This document shows, one piece after another, positions 11,212 through 21,594 of a stretch of DNA of 64,000 bases. The DNA comes from Symbiodinium natans (Eukaryota > Sar > Dinophyceae > Suessiales > Symbiodiniaceae), in assembly GCA_905221605.1 (NCBI GenBank), contig CAJNDS010000280.1:595892-659891 (forward strand), read 5' to 3'. The notes beneath the pieces were generated by a model. It was not told where the DNA came from and made no database searches. It saw only the letters and a list, made by a program, of their open reading frames with translations. Position numbers and translations under genes: made by a program. Every line of letters begins with the position of its first letter. Position 1 is the first letter of the stretch.

Positions 11212-11425
11212 CAATTCTTCCAACAAATTGTTCAATTCTTGCGGCAATTGCGGCAATTGTTTCTTATATTGTTCAATTGTTGCGACAATTGTTTCTGAAT
11301 ATTGTTCAATTCTTGCGAACATTGTTTCTTAAAATGTTCTGTTGTTGCAGCAATTGTTTCTTACTTTGCAACAGTTGTTCTGGGCTTGTTCATTCTTTGC
11401 GACAATGGTTGGTTTAGCATTGAGT
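11212..11425. repeat. Left subterminal CAATTG/ATTGTT cluster
   Basis: About five CAATTG palindromes and many ATTGTT/TTGTTC half-sites are packed into 200 bp, against a matching cluster at the right end. hAT transposases commonly bind repeated short motifs in subterminal regions, so these are candidate binding sites. Confidence 0.6.
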
Positions 11426-11755
11426 CATTGAGGCATTGAGTTCAGGACAATGATAAAATGAACTAAGAACGCCTAAGTTTAATATTCAATTCTCAACTCT
11501 GCTCACTTACGCCGCGCCGCAGCAGGATTCCGCATTCTTTGACAGTTGTTGTCATGAGGTCATTAGGGTCAGGGTAGTCTGACGCTCAGCCCCGTGTAAT
11601 TGCCTTACGTGAGCGTAGCGTTAAGTCATTTCGGTCCCTAAGCACTTGGCCCGGCACTTGCCACGTGGCCATGTGGCGTTTGCCATGGCGTTGCGCGGCA
11701 GCAGCAACAGGCTGCGGCCCCCAGGGCGGGTGGACTGCGTGCCCGGCGCAGGGCC

Positions 11756-12840
11756 TTGCGCCGGGTGGAGGCCAGGGAGCGGCGGGCGAGTTCTGCGCAG
11801 GCGTCCTTTCGTCTGCAAGCGCAGCAGACAAACAGATCCGGCAGGGGACGAACCGAAGATCATATACTCCCTGTCAGCAGCGGCGCCAAGCGCTCTGCAG
11901 TAAAGGGCAAAGGAGCGTGGAAGCGATGGACTCCGGACGCAATTCTGCGGGGAGGCTTCTCGCCGGGTAGCATGAGCTCGCGCAGCGCTGCAGGTCAAAT
12001 GGAAGGGGCAAGCGCCTCAGGCGTGATGAGCGCTAGACTCTTCGTGGCTGAGTGCATTGAGCAGGGCCAGAAAGACTACGCTTCTAAGCTTCAGCGGCAG
12101 CTACATCACGATGGCGACGGTCCTCTTGATTTTGCAGTGCTGAATATGATGTTCGATGAGACAGAGTTGGAATTAGACATGGGCAGTGAGGGGGAAGCTG
12201 CCTGGTCTGTCCTCGCAAGCCATTCTCAGATCACTTTTTGCAGTCAAGGGCAAGTCGTTGACTTTGATGCTGTTCGCGCCCCTTGCGTTTTGCCAACGAA
12301 AAAGGCAGCTACCATGTGGCCTGTGCTAGGTGCTGGAGTTGGCGGCCTTTGGCCGGGCGTGACCTCAGTTGACGCAGAGATGCGTGCTGTCCTGATCACG
12401 TGCGACGCAGGCCCAGCAAACATCAAGTTACTAAAGCACCTGTGCGCATGCCTGCCAGATTCAGTTGGCTTGATTCCCACGCTTTGCGCGCAACATCGCA
12501 ATGGCAACGTGATCGAGCGCGCCACGAAGTTGTTGGGCATCTTGCCGGGTTGCTTTGCAGTATCGAAAACCATGATTCAAGGTCGTGGATGCGAACCATT
12601 GGCAAGCGTGTCCAGGAAGTTTTAGCTGCCAGGCTCATCGTCATGGAAGAAGACCCCGAAGGTTTGCAGGAGGAGTGGGCTCGTTCCCGGGTAGCGGCCA
12701 GGGCTTTGCTAGATTTAGTGATCTTGAATGCTCCGCAAGGCGAGGACGACCAGCCAGCCCGCGGCTTCGCGACGGCGGTGAGCGACTTCATGACCTTCTT
12801 CCCTGGTCCATGGAAAGGACCGCCGGTTTGCTCATGCGCG
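11756..12840 (+). CDS. hAT-like transposase, N-terminal part (frame-broken)
   Basis: The frame is open from 11756; the first in-frame ATG is 11972. Recognisable blocks are NMMFDETELELDMGSEGEAA, then AVLITCDAGPANIKLLKHL (a candidate catalytic Asp strand) and QHRNGNVIERATK. The frame stops at 12625, but an overlapping frame carries on with VQEVLAARLIVMEEDPEGL and FMTFFPGPWKGPPV. The latter matches, from memory, the FF-G-W-R/K-P-V block of a transposase-like family abundant in Symbiodinium genomes. I infer one protein with a one-base-type frame break between about 12540 and 12625. The sequence that should follow GPWKGPPV is found only at about 21.6 kb. The hAT assignment rests mainly on the element ends and the C-terminal part. 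Confidence 0.6.
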
Positions 12841-12989
12841 GGGGATGTTTTGGCAGGGTAGGGTGGGGTTTGCCTTTCAGAGCAAAGGTTGCACTTGTAC
12901 CAGGGTGGTTTTAATTGCGTAGGCCTGGCGTTGAGTTGAACTGCGTTTGAGCGTCAGGAAGGGTTTGCTCGGCGTTCTTGTTTGTCCCT

Positions 12990-13166
12990 AGACTCTAGAC
13001 TCTAGACTCTAGACTCTAGACTCTAGACTCCTCTAGACTCTAAGACTCTAAGACTCTAAGACTCTAAGACTCTAAGACTCTAAGACTCTAAGACTCTAAG
13101 ACTCTAAGACTCTAAGACTCTAAGACTCTAAGACTCTAAGACTCTAAGACTCTAAGACTCTAAGAC
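12990..13166 (+). repeat. ACTCTAG then ACTCTAAG tandem arrays
   Basis: About six ACTCTAG heptamers (12990-13030) change into about seventeen ACTCTAAG octamers (13034-13166). The reverse complement of the octamer forms the array at 37190-37355 near the other end of the element. Confidence 0.92.
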
Positions 13167-13810
13167 CCTAGACTCTAAAAAAAAACTAAACTCTAAGCCT
13201 CTAAGCCTCCAAGCCCTAAGCCCGAAGGCTCCAGGCCCTAAGCCCTAAGCCCTAAGCCACGCCCCTAAGCCCCTAAGCCCTAAGCCCAGGCCCTAAGCCC
13301 GAAGCCCTCAAGCCCTCTAAGCCTTAAGCCTTAAGCCTTAAGCCCTAAGCCCTAAGCCCTTAAGCTAAGCTCTAAGGCCTAAGGCCTAAGCCCTAAGCCC
13401 TAAGCCCTAACCCTAAGCCCTAAGCCCTAAGCCTTAAGCCCTAAGCCCTCCCCCTAAGCTTGCCTAGGCCCGAAGCCGGCCCTGAGCTGAAGCCACTAAA
13501 GCCCTAAGCCTAAGCCACTAAGCCCTAGCCCTATAAGGTGTAAGGCTTAGTGTAAGGCCCTAGGCCCTAGGCCTTAAGCCTGAAGCCTTAAGCCCTAAGC
13601 CCCAAGCCCTAAACCCTAAGCCCTAAGCCCTAGGCCCTAAGCCCTAAGGCCCTAAGCCCTAAGCCCTAGGCCCAGGTTCTAACCTTAAGCCTTAAGCTTA
13701 AGCCTTAAGCCTTAAGCCTTAAGCCCTAAGCCCTAAGCCCTAAACTCCTAAACCCTAAATTTCTAAACCCTAAGCCTTGAAGTCCTTGAAGTTCATGAAG
13801 CCTTGAAGCC
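13167..13810 (+). repeat. CCCTAAG/CCTTAAG heptamer mosaic
   Basis: Degenerate CCCTAAG, CCTTAAG and CCCTAGG units with no open frame of note. I see nothing else here. It separates the transposase N-terminal exon from the phosphatase gene. Confidence 0.85.
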
Positions 13811-13899
13811 CTAAGTGGCCCCTTCAGCCATCTTCAGCAAACGTGGACGTGACTGTGAGTCCACTGTGAGTTGTGTTTGTTTGCACTTCGAGCCTCGCC

Positions 13900-14116
13900 A
13901 TGCTTCTGCAGTCGATCAGGTTGTCCGGACTTGGGGCGCTCTTCACAAGCCACGATGCACGCAGAGAGCCGGGTCCAGCTCTTCGCCAAGACGACAAGCT
14001 GCTCCGAGCAACAGAGCAGTTGCGCGCGATGCTGGTCTCGGAAGCCTACGGCGGCGTTGTGGCTGCGCGTCACGCGCGCGACGCTTACAACGAGAGGCAC
14101 GGGCTTGTTGAAACTT
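13900..14116 (+). CDS. Possible first exon of the phosphatase-ankyrin gene
   Basis: From ATG 13900 the frame reads MLLQSIRLSGLGALFTSHDA and then DDKLLRATEQLRAMLVSEAY before a stop at 14116-14118. Other frames are also open here, but this one has the best protein character. A donor such as GG|GCTTGT near 14101 would join in phase to the acceptor at 14419 with a Gly codon. It is a hydrophilic N-terminal segment of unknown function. Confidence 0.35.
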
Positions 14117-14118
14117 AG

Positions 14119-14419
14119 GCATGTGCTGCTGAAGATTCAGGTTAAGTTGAGGTTCGGCTTAAGGCTTAAGGCTTTAAGGCTTAGGCATATGGCTTATGGC
14201 ACGTGGCATTTGGCATACACAGCGTGTAGATAGTATATAGTACATAGTATATAGTATATTAGTATATAGTATAGTATATAGGCAGCGATAGTTTATGCCT
14301 AAGCCTTAGCCTTATTCGCTCGCCCTTAAGCCTTAAGCCTTAAGCCCTTAAGCCTTATTAAGCCTTAAGCCTTAAGCCTAATGCCTAATGCCTGTTGGCC
14401 TGTAGTGCTGTCCCGACAG
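14119..14419. repeat. Spacer/intron with TATATAG and CCTTAAG repeats
   Basis: AGTATAT-type heptamers at 14228-14282 and CCTTAAG heptamers at 14325-14375. It ends with TGCTGTCCCGACAG|G, a good AG|G acceptor for the phosphatase exon. Confidence 0.6.
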
Positions 14420-15516
14420 GCATCCGCTGAGCTTGGTGCTCGACATGGCCTTGTTCTCGCCGGGTTGCCGAGGCAAACTGTGGCTTGGAGGCGAAGCTGC
14501 AGCGAGCAACCTCAGCATTCTGAGGGCCAACAAAATCACCGTTCTGTTTCCAGCGGCCTCGAAGCCTTGTCAAGCCCAGTCCATGGATCTCCGAAGCCTG
14601 GCGGTCATGGACGGCACCGGGGTCGCCAACGGCGAGGTGTCCTTCGACAAGCTGATGAAGACGGTGGACCAGGCGGTTGAGGCCCTTGTGGCGGGTAAGT
14701 CGGTTTTGATTTACTGCCGCAACGGGGCTCACAGGAGCGCCACCTTGAGCGCGCTCACTTTGATGCGCTTGCTGACGCTGGGGGCCGATCCGATTCACAC
14801 GCACCTCAACGCTGCCAGAAACATCGTGGACCTGGAGTCTCGGGCGCCTCCGAACAAGTACCGGGCGGTCCGCAGAATGCCGCTGGAGTACCTCCGCGAG
14901 GTCTTCGACCGGGTGCAAGGCCTCGAGGCCTTGGCCGGGTTGACTCGCTTGGACAAGACCAACGACATTCTCACGCCAATCGGCTTCAGAAGGCGATGTT
15001 TGCAGCTTGGCTTCCAGACGACCAGGGATGCTGGATTTCAGCCGGCCTCTGGCCTTGGTTCGGCGGCCCCCAGCGAAGGCGAGCAGAGCCAAGCGTCTCA
15101 AGCGTCTCAAGCGCCTCAAGGCGGAGTTGGCGAGGCCAGGCCCAGAAAAAAGCTCCTCGTCGCAGCGGCCGGGGACAGCTCGGGTGTGGAAAGCTTTGAG
15201 ATGATCAGCTCCGGCGACGAGGACATGTCCGACGGCGGCTACGTCAATTTGCAGCCAGAGCTCGAGTCCGACGCCGACATCTACTCCATTGTGCAGGACG
15301 AGCTAGAAGATCCAGAAGCCCGCAGGGAGAAAATCCGAAAGTTGATGCAGGACCTGCAGCTTCTGGACGCCAAGCTCATGGGTGTCCAAGCCGAATCGGT
15401 GCCCCACGAGGCCCCCGGGGCGGGTACGACAGCCCTTGGGGCGGGTGACACCGTCGTTGAAGAGGAGGAAGATGCGAGAATGGAGGACGCGGATAAGATG
15501 GAAGAAGAAGAAGAAG
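14420..15516 (+). CDS. Dual-specificity phosphatase-like domain exon
   Basis: The open frame runs from the AG|G acceptor at 14419/14420 (first ATG 14445). The catalytic loop VLIYCRNGAHRSATLSALTL shows the C-x5-R signature (CRNGAHR) of Cys-based protein phosphatases, with Tyr in place of the usual His before the Cys. A likely general-acid Asp lies in VMDGTG upstream. Flanking helices (TVDQAVEALVAGK and the RRMPLEYLREVFDRV region) fit the DSP fold. The C-terminal half is acidic and low-complexity (EEEEDARMEDADKMEEEEEG). A GC donor G|GCTGGGAG at 15517 joins in phase to the exon at 15919. The substrate is unknown (protein, RNA or inositide are all possible). Confidence 0.6.
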
Positions 15517-15918
15517 GCTGGGAGCCTCAAGCCCAAAGCCCCAAAGCCTTAAGCCTAAGCCTTAAGCCTTAAGCCTTAAGCCCTACCCCTTAAGCCTTAA
15601 GCCTTCAGCCTCAAGCCTTCAGCCTTAATCCTTAAGCCCTGAAGCCCTGAAGCCCTGAAGCCCTTAAGCGCTTAAGCCCTTAAGCCTTAAGCCCTTAAGC
15701 CCTAAGCCCTAAGCCTTAAGCCTTAAGCCTTATGCTTTAGGCCACTTTAGGCCATAGGCCTTAGGCCATAGGCCATAGGCCTTAAGCCTTAAGCCTTCAG
15801 CCTTAGCCTTCCTCAAGCCCGTAAGGCCTTATCCTACCGCCGTTATTCGGCTCTTAGGCTTAAGCCTTAGCCTTAGCCCTCACCCTAACCCTAGGCTCGA
15901 AGCCTTACGCCGCTGCAG
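15517..15918 (+). other. Proposed GC-AG intron made of CCTTAAG repeats
   Basis: It starts GCTGGGAGCC after Glu codons and ends CGCCGCTGCAG|G. The body is almost only CCTTAAG/CCCTTAAG units. Splicing keeps the frame (phase 1, giving Gly). Inferred from frame continuity. Confidence 0.5.
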
Positions 15919-16754
15919 GTCCAGATTGGGGCGGCGATGATGAGGAGTACGCGGAGCCAGAAGAGCCGGCGCCCGATGTCGAGACAGACTTGAACGACAT
16001 CTTGAAGCAGCTGGCGCTCGACCCCAATGCGTCCGAGGTGCTTCAGCGCTTTCTCATCCTGCTGCACAACCAGAGGCTGCAGACGCAGGCGCAGCTCGCA
16101 AAGGAGTCTGAGAAGATCGACGCGGCGGAGTTTGCCCAGAAGGTCATGATGACCCTGCTTGGTGCGTGCCCCATGGACTCGCTGCCGCTCTTGCAGCAGG
16201 TGTCCCCGGCGGGGATTATGTCCATTTGCGACCACAATGGGCTAACCTTGCTGCACCACGCTTGCAGACTGGGGCTTCCAGCCATCGTGCAGAAATGCCT
16301 GGAGATCAACAAGCACTTGTGCGACGTTGTGACCAAGTGGGATGGCAAGCCCCAGCACTGGACGCCGCTCATGGTTCTGGTTGACAAGTGGCAGGACACG
16401 CGGAATTTCCAGCAGTGTATGCTCGCGCTGCTTCAGGCCTGCTCCCCGGCGACCTACTCCATGAGGGCGCCGACGGGACAGACGCCTTTCCACATTGCCG
16501 CAAGCAGAGGCAACTGGTGGGTGATGAAGCGGCTTTGCTGGGGCCTTTACCACGCGGCCGGGGCGGACGATCAGGCATACGCCATGGTGGTCAACATCCT
16601 GAACTCCCCTGGAGGCGGCCGAAACGCAGGGGTCGTGGACCACGCATTCAGGTCTCACACGAGCATTGCTCTCTGGCTGCAAGACTACTGGGGCGGCCGT
16701 CCGCTGCTGGCCAAGCCGTCAGTCCGCGATTACGCCTATGCCTATCGCCGCTAG
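15919..16754 (+). CDS. Ankyrin-repeat exon of the phosphatase gene
   Basis: The frame reads PDWGGDDEEYAEPEEPAPDV after the acceptor, then an alpha-helical region (NDILKQLALDPNASEVLQRF), then at least three ankyrin-like repeats: DHNGLTLLHHACRLGLPAIV, HWTPLMVLVDKW and TGQTPFHIAASRGNWWVMKR. Ankyrin repeats mediate protein binding. The stop TAG is at 16752-16754. Together with the previous exon it makes a phosphatase-ankyrin fusion of at least about 640 residues. It sits between the two halves of the transposase on the same strand. Confidence 0.55.
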
Positions 16755-18368
16755 CGAGTTTCCGGCTTCCAGCATGCTCTGCGCTAGTATAGTTCTGGCA
16801 TCTTACAAAGGCCTAGAGGCCTAGATGTTGTAACGCTGTAGCTGTTACCGCTAACTAACTGTTGTAAGCGAGATGTGGGCTCCCAAATACATCCAGACTT
16901 CCAGAGCATCGGAAACCGAGCTGGGCCGAGGCAACGTGCATCAGGCACCTTGATCAGCTTTAGCCTAGCATTTTGCTGCCACTAGCCCAAGGACTCATTC
17001 GGGTTTGGCTTAGGCTTAGGCCTCTGGCCCCTTAGAAGTATGAGCATTCCAACTTAGGGCCACTTAGTGCCTGATGAACACGTTCGCCATCTGAAGCCCT
17101 TCATCCTTTTGGCCTTTGGCCCTTGGCCCTTCCTCACGCGGCCTTGGGTTTTTTGGCCTCTGGCCTGGTCTGCGCCGCTGCCTGCTCTCGCAGGCGTTTT
17201 GCGTAGGTCCGAGCCAGGTTTGAGTCCGAATCTTCCGCGTCGACGCGATGCAGAAACAGTCTCGCACAGGTGTGTGTTGAAGCATAAGTCATAAGAGAAG
17301 CATTGATGCCAAGGCGTAAAGGCGTAAGGCGTAAGGCATAAGGCGTATGGCATATGGCATTATGGCCATTATGGCATATAAGGCATAAGGCATAAGGCAT
17401 AAGCGAGGAATTAGAGTTATAGATCGTTAGGACCAGGACCAGGATCATTAGGACGCCTTCATAAGCCGCTCATAAGCCTTAGCATTAGCCTCTAAGGCTA
17501 AGGGCCAAGGGCTAAGATTCTACGGATTCTAAGGCTTCTAAGTTTTCCAAGGCTAAGGCGTATGAGCGGCTTATGACAGACATATGAAGTAGTTCGCCCT
17601 AGGCCCCTTAGCCTCATAAGCAGCCTATTCGAGAGTCTAGATTCTCAGAGTCAGCCCCCCCCCTAAAGAGCCTTAAAGCCTCAAGCCAAGCCCTAAGCCT
17701 TAAGCCTTAAGCCTTAAGCCTTATAAGCCTTATAAGCCTTAAACCAAAGCCTTAAGCCTTAAGCCTTAAGCCTTAAGCCTTAAGCCTTAAGCCTTAAGCC
17801 TTAAGCCTTAAGCCCTAAGCCGCCCTAAACCCTAGGCCCTAAACTCTAAACTCTAAACTCTAAACTCTAAACTCTAAACCTAAACCCCAGGCCCTAAACT
17901 CCCTAGGCCCTAAGCCCTAAACTCCCTAAACATTCTAAACTTCTAAGCCTAAGCCTAAGCCCTACACTTGGCCCTAAATTTAGCCCTAAACTTCCTAAAC
18001 CGCCGAAACCCAAACCAGCCCGCTCGCTGCAGGACCTCCCATCCACGTGTGCAGCGGTTGCTGTCAGGCGGGGTCGGGTTCAAATCTAGAAACTAAAACC
18101 TAAAAAACCCTAAGGGCCTAAGGTCTTAATGCTGCGGCTAAGGCCCCTACAGCCTAGGACCTAAAACCTAGTTAAAGCCTAAAGTCCTAAAGTCCTAAAG
18201 CTAAAGCCACCGAGGCCCTGAGACCCTGGGCCCTCGGCCCGCCAGTAGTTCCTTCCAGATTGGCAGTTAAAGTAAGCCCTAATTTGAAGCCCTGAGGCCT
18301 TACATAAAGCCCTTACCTTAGCCTTAAGATTTAAGCCTCAAGCCTAAAGCCTTAAGTCCTTAAGCCTT
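16755..18368. repeat. Spacer of CTTAAG-, CTAAA- and GGCATAA-type repeats
   Basis: It holds GGCGTAAGGCAT-type octamers near 17310-17405, CCTTAAG heptamers at 17690-17816, CTCTAAA heptamers near 17838-17880, and degenerate CCTAAAG. A 17060-17290 stretch is unique but has no convincing protein in either strand. I see no RNA gene. Confidence 0.6.
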
Positions 18369-18870
18369 AAGTCCTTAACTCCCTTCGCTCCTTAAGTCGT
18401 GAGTCCTTGTACGCCTGAGCCTTAAGCCGAAAAGGCCCAGCCTAGAGCCTTAAAGCCTCAAGGCCTTAAGCCTTAAGCCTTAAGCCTTAGGGAATGAGTT
18501 TGCGAGTCGTTGGCAGGTCTTTGACCGGGTATAGGTTTGGGTTTTGGTTGAAGAGCAGTAAGGCCTGAGTTTGCGAGTTGTTGGCAGGTCTTTGACCGGG
18601 TATAGGTTTGGGTTTTGGTTGAAGAGCACTAAGATCCCACCCTTAAGTCCTTAGCTCCCGTAGCTGCTTAAGTCCTTAAGCCTTAAGTCCTTAAGTCGTA
18701 AGTCCTTGTAAGCCTGAGCCTTAAGCCCAAAAGGCCCAGCCTAAAGCCTTAGTAAAGCCTCAAGGCCTTAAGCCTTAAGCCCTTAAGCCTTAGGGTGCTG
18801 AGTTTGCGAGTTGTTGGCAGGTCTTTGGACCGGGTATAGGTTTGGGTTTGGGTTTTGGTTGAAGAGCAGT
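18369..18870 (+). repeat. Segmental tandem duplication (about 230-280 bp) with an extra 65-bp copy
   Basis: A block running from CTTAACTCC-type sequence through AAGTCGTGAGTCCTTGT and AAAAGGCCCAGCCTA to GTTTGCGAG...TTGGTTGAAGAGCA recurs with small changes further on. The 65-bp segment with TTGGCAGGTCTTTGACCGGG occurs three times (near 18491, 18569 and 18797). The last copy abuts the start of the dioxygenase-like open frame. Confidence 0.75.
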
Positions 18871-18962
18871 TAGATCCCAGCTTTGCACTTTTGCAGTTTT
18901 TGAGGGGCTCTAGCAGCGCGCGTCCTCGCATTAGGGGGGAAGGGAGCGCCGATTTCGCATCC

Positions 18963-20021
18963 ATGCGTGCGCCTGACGAACCTGATGGTAAAGACGGTAA
19001 AGAGACTGACAAGAGAGCGACTTACGATCCCTTGAATGACGTGCCGAGCTGCTTCAGAAGGACCGTCGCCGCTCCATCCCAGCCAGCAGCAGATCAGGGC
19101 GATCAGGGGGTCAGGCTGCCGCACGGCTTGCCGATCAATGAAGGCAACGAGGTGGATCTTCCCGACTTGCAGGAGCCGACCACGCAGGCGGAAGCCTTGG
19201 CTCAGGCAGCGGTCCTCAACAGCTACGTTCCGATGTCGCTTTTTCCTCGCTTGTGCGATCTCCTGCCCACCGATGCCTCTGGCAGATCTCAACACCAACA
19301 GGCTGGGCAGGAGGGCAGAGAGCCTTTCTCTTTCACGGTCGGTGCGTTCGTGCATGGCGGAGTGCGCGGCTTGCGCACCAACACAAAGATGTTCCCCTGG
19401 GTCGCATACATGCTCGCTTCCTTCGTTCGCAGCTGCACAAACGAGGATGAGTTCAGCTCTATCAGCGTTTTGCGCAATGTTTTCATGCCGACACACTCGG
19501 ATCGCTCAAACTGCAAAGCCACCCATAACTTTGCCATTCCTGTCTCGAGTTTTTCGGGAGGCGGCATTTGGGTAGAGGATGGCGACGGGGACGTCGTCGG
19601 CATGGACGGCGTCACTCTCGGGCGCGTGCATCGCCTACAGATGCCTGGGGCTCGTTTCTCCCCTCTTCTGAAGCATCACAGCCAGCACTGGACGGGAGAT
19701 CGGATCGTCGTCATAGCGTATCATATCAGCGGAGCCGAGCGCTTGCTTCAAGCAGAAAGGGCCACCTTGTCAGCTCTGCGGTTCAGGCTACAGCCCGATG
19801 CCGCGCTCAGCGACCTTGAGTTTGAGAGCGAAGCCGATTGCGGGGAGAGCGGCGAGGGCTCCGAGTCTGAGCTTGCGGCGTCTCGTGACGACCTCGAGTT
19901 TCCTGGCGAGAGCGAAGCTGGGGCTCTCGAAGCTGAGGCCCCTGAGCCCAGCCAGGGCTCTGAGCGCGTGCCGCGCGAGCCATCTTGGTCTTGCTCAGAC
20001 GATGACCTTTTTTTGGACTGA
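18963..20021 (+). CDS. 2OG-Fe(II)-dioxygenase-like protein
   Basis: The frame is open from 18855; ATG 18963 is the first good start, though an AG|G acceptor near 18904 is possible. Core residues: FMPTHSDRSNCK gives an H-x-D pair (about residues 178 and 180), FAIPVSSFSGGGIWVEDGDG is the beta-strand/GG-W block, and LLKHHSQHWTGDRIVVIAYH gives the distal His (239 or 242) and Arg (247). The H-x-D, H, R order is that of Fe(II)/2-oxoglutarate dioxygenases, including DNA oxygenases of the TET/JBP kind; the family is recognised from memory of similar dinoflagellate proteins. The C-terminus is a Glu/Ser-rich acidic tail. Substrate unknown. It could alternatively be a structural double-stranded beta-helix without activity. 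Confidence 0.5.
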   Translation: MRAPDEPDGKDGKETDKRATYDPLNDVPSCFRRTVAAPSQPAADQGDQGVRLPHGLPINEGNEVDLPDLQEPTTQAEALAQAAVLNSYVPMSLFPRLCDLLPTDASGRSQHQQAGQEGREPFSFTVGAFVHGGVRGLRTNTKMFPWVAYMLASFVRSCTNEDEFSSISVLRNVFMPTHSDRSNCKATHNFAIPVSSFSGGGIWVEDGDGDVVGMDGVTLGRVHRLQMPGARFSPLLKHHSQHWTGDRIVVIAYHISGAERLLQAERATLSALRFRLQPDAALSDLEFESEADCGESGEGSESELAASRDDLEFPGESEAGALEAEAPEPSQGSERVPREPSWSCSDDDLFLD

Positions 20022-21590
20022 CAGCTTTGGATTGATGCATCGCGCTTGCGCTCTGAGGCCTGAGGCCGGGTTTTGGGTTCGCAACATACTCCAGGCCCAA
20101 GGCCGATTCCAGCGTTTGTTTAGCATCAGCAGCTTAGCAGCTTAGCCGCCCAGCCAGCTTAGGCCTAGGCTGCTTTTAGGGATTAGTTTGGCTTAGGGCT
20201 TAGGGCCTTTAAGACTATATTTATACTTTACAAGGCTTAGGGCTTAGGGCTTAGGGGCTTAGGGCTTAGGCCCAGGGCTTAGGCTTAGGGGTTTAGGGCT
20301 TTGGGCTTAGGGCTTAAGGCTTAAGGCTTAAGGGGCTTAAGGCTTAAGGCTTAGGGCTTAGGGCCTAGGGGGCTTAGGGAACTTAGGCCTAGGGCTAGCT
20401 TAGGGCTTAGGGCCTAGGGCCTAGGGCCTAGGGCTTAGGCTTAAAGCTTAAGGCTTCGGGTTTATGGCTTCGAGCTTCGTGTTTAGGGCCAAGTTTAGGG
20501 CTTAGTGCTGAAGGCTGAAGGGCTTAAGAAGGCTTAAAGGCTTAAGGCTCGAGCCTGAAGGCCCAGGGCCTAGGGCCTAGGGCCTAGGGCCGGGCGTATG
20601 GCTGCGTATGGCTGCGTGTGGCCTATGGCCTCTCGCCTCTCGCCTATGGCCTATGGCCTATGGCCTATGGTCTATGGCATGTAGCATTATCATCATATCC
20701 TATAGGCTTAAGGCTTAAGGCCTAGGGCCTAAAGATAGTTTTCTGATTTATGGCATGGCCTGTAGCCTATTCACCTTCCTCTTGAGGTAGGGCCTCGGGC
20801 CTCGTCCGCTGGAAGGCCTTGATAAGGCCTAGGGCCTAGCATCTCTGCCTGCGAACTCGGTGCGCGAAGAAAGTCAGCTTTCAGCTTCTGCCTCTCCTGG
20901 TTCATTCAAAGGCATTGCTCAATCAGCAAGTCTGAAGCCTAGAGTCCGGTGTCCAAAGCCTATAGGTCCTATAGGTCCGATAGGTCCTAAAGCCCGTAGA
21001 GCCTAAAGGGCCTAAAGGGCCTAAAGGGCCTAAAGGGCCTAAAGTTTACCTAAAGGCCTAAAGGCGCCTAAAGGTCCCGCAGCACAGAAGATTGTAGAAG
21101 AGTAGAAGAGACTATGAGTCTATAGACAAATGACAATGACAAAAAGAGTATATAGTATATAGTAGTATATAGTAGTATATAGTAGTATATAGTAGTATAT
21201 AGTATATAGTATATAGTATATAGTATATAGTATATAGTGTATAGTATATATTATATAGTATATAATATATAGTATATAGTATATAGATAGTATATAGTAT
21301 ATAGCATACAGTATAGTGTATAGTATGATAGTATCTAGTAATATATAGTATATAGTATTTGGTATATAGTATATAGTATATATAGTATATATAGTATATA
21401 GTGTATACAGTATATAGTGTATATAGTATATAGTATATGGTGTATAGTATATAGTATATAGTATATAGTATATAGTATATTAATATTAGTATGTCTAGGC
21501 TCCAAACCTCTCACATTGAAGCTCGACATTGAGCCTGTAGTCTAGTTCTCGTCAAGCTCGAAGGAAGAAACTAATAACTCATCGCAGTAG
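20022..21590. repeat. Spacer: GGCTTAG/GGCCTAG mosaic then long TATATAG array
   Basis: GGGCTTA and GGGCCTA heptamers fill 20160-20600 and are followed by CCTATGG and CCTAAAG variants. A (TATATAG)n-type array of about 340 bp occupies 21145-21490. No gene is seen. Tyr/Ile-rich translations across the TA array are artefacts. Confidence 0.85.
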
Positions 21591-21594
21591 GTAG

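Noticed and set aside
14385-15119. Minus-strand 244-codon ORF
   Set aside because: Antisense shadow of the phosphatase exon, which has the catalytic loop on the plus strand.
21335-21529. Tyr/Ile-rich ORF
   Set aside because: Translation of the TATATAG array.
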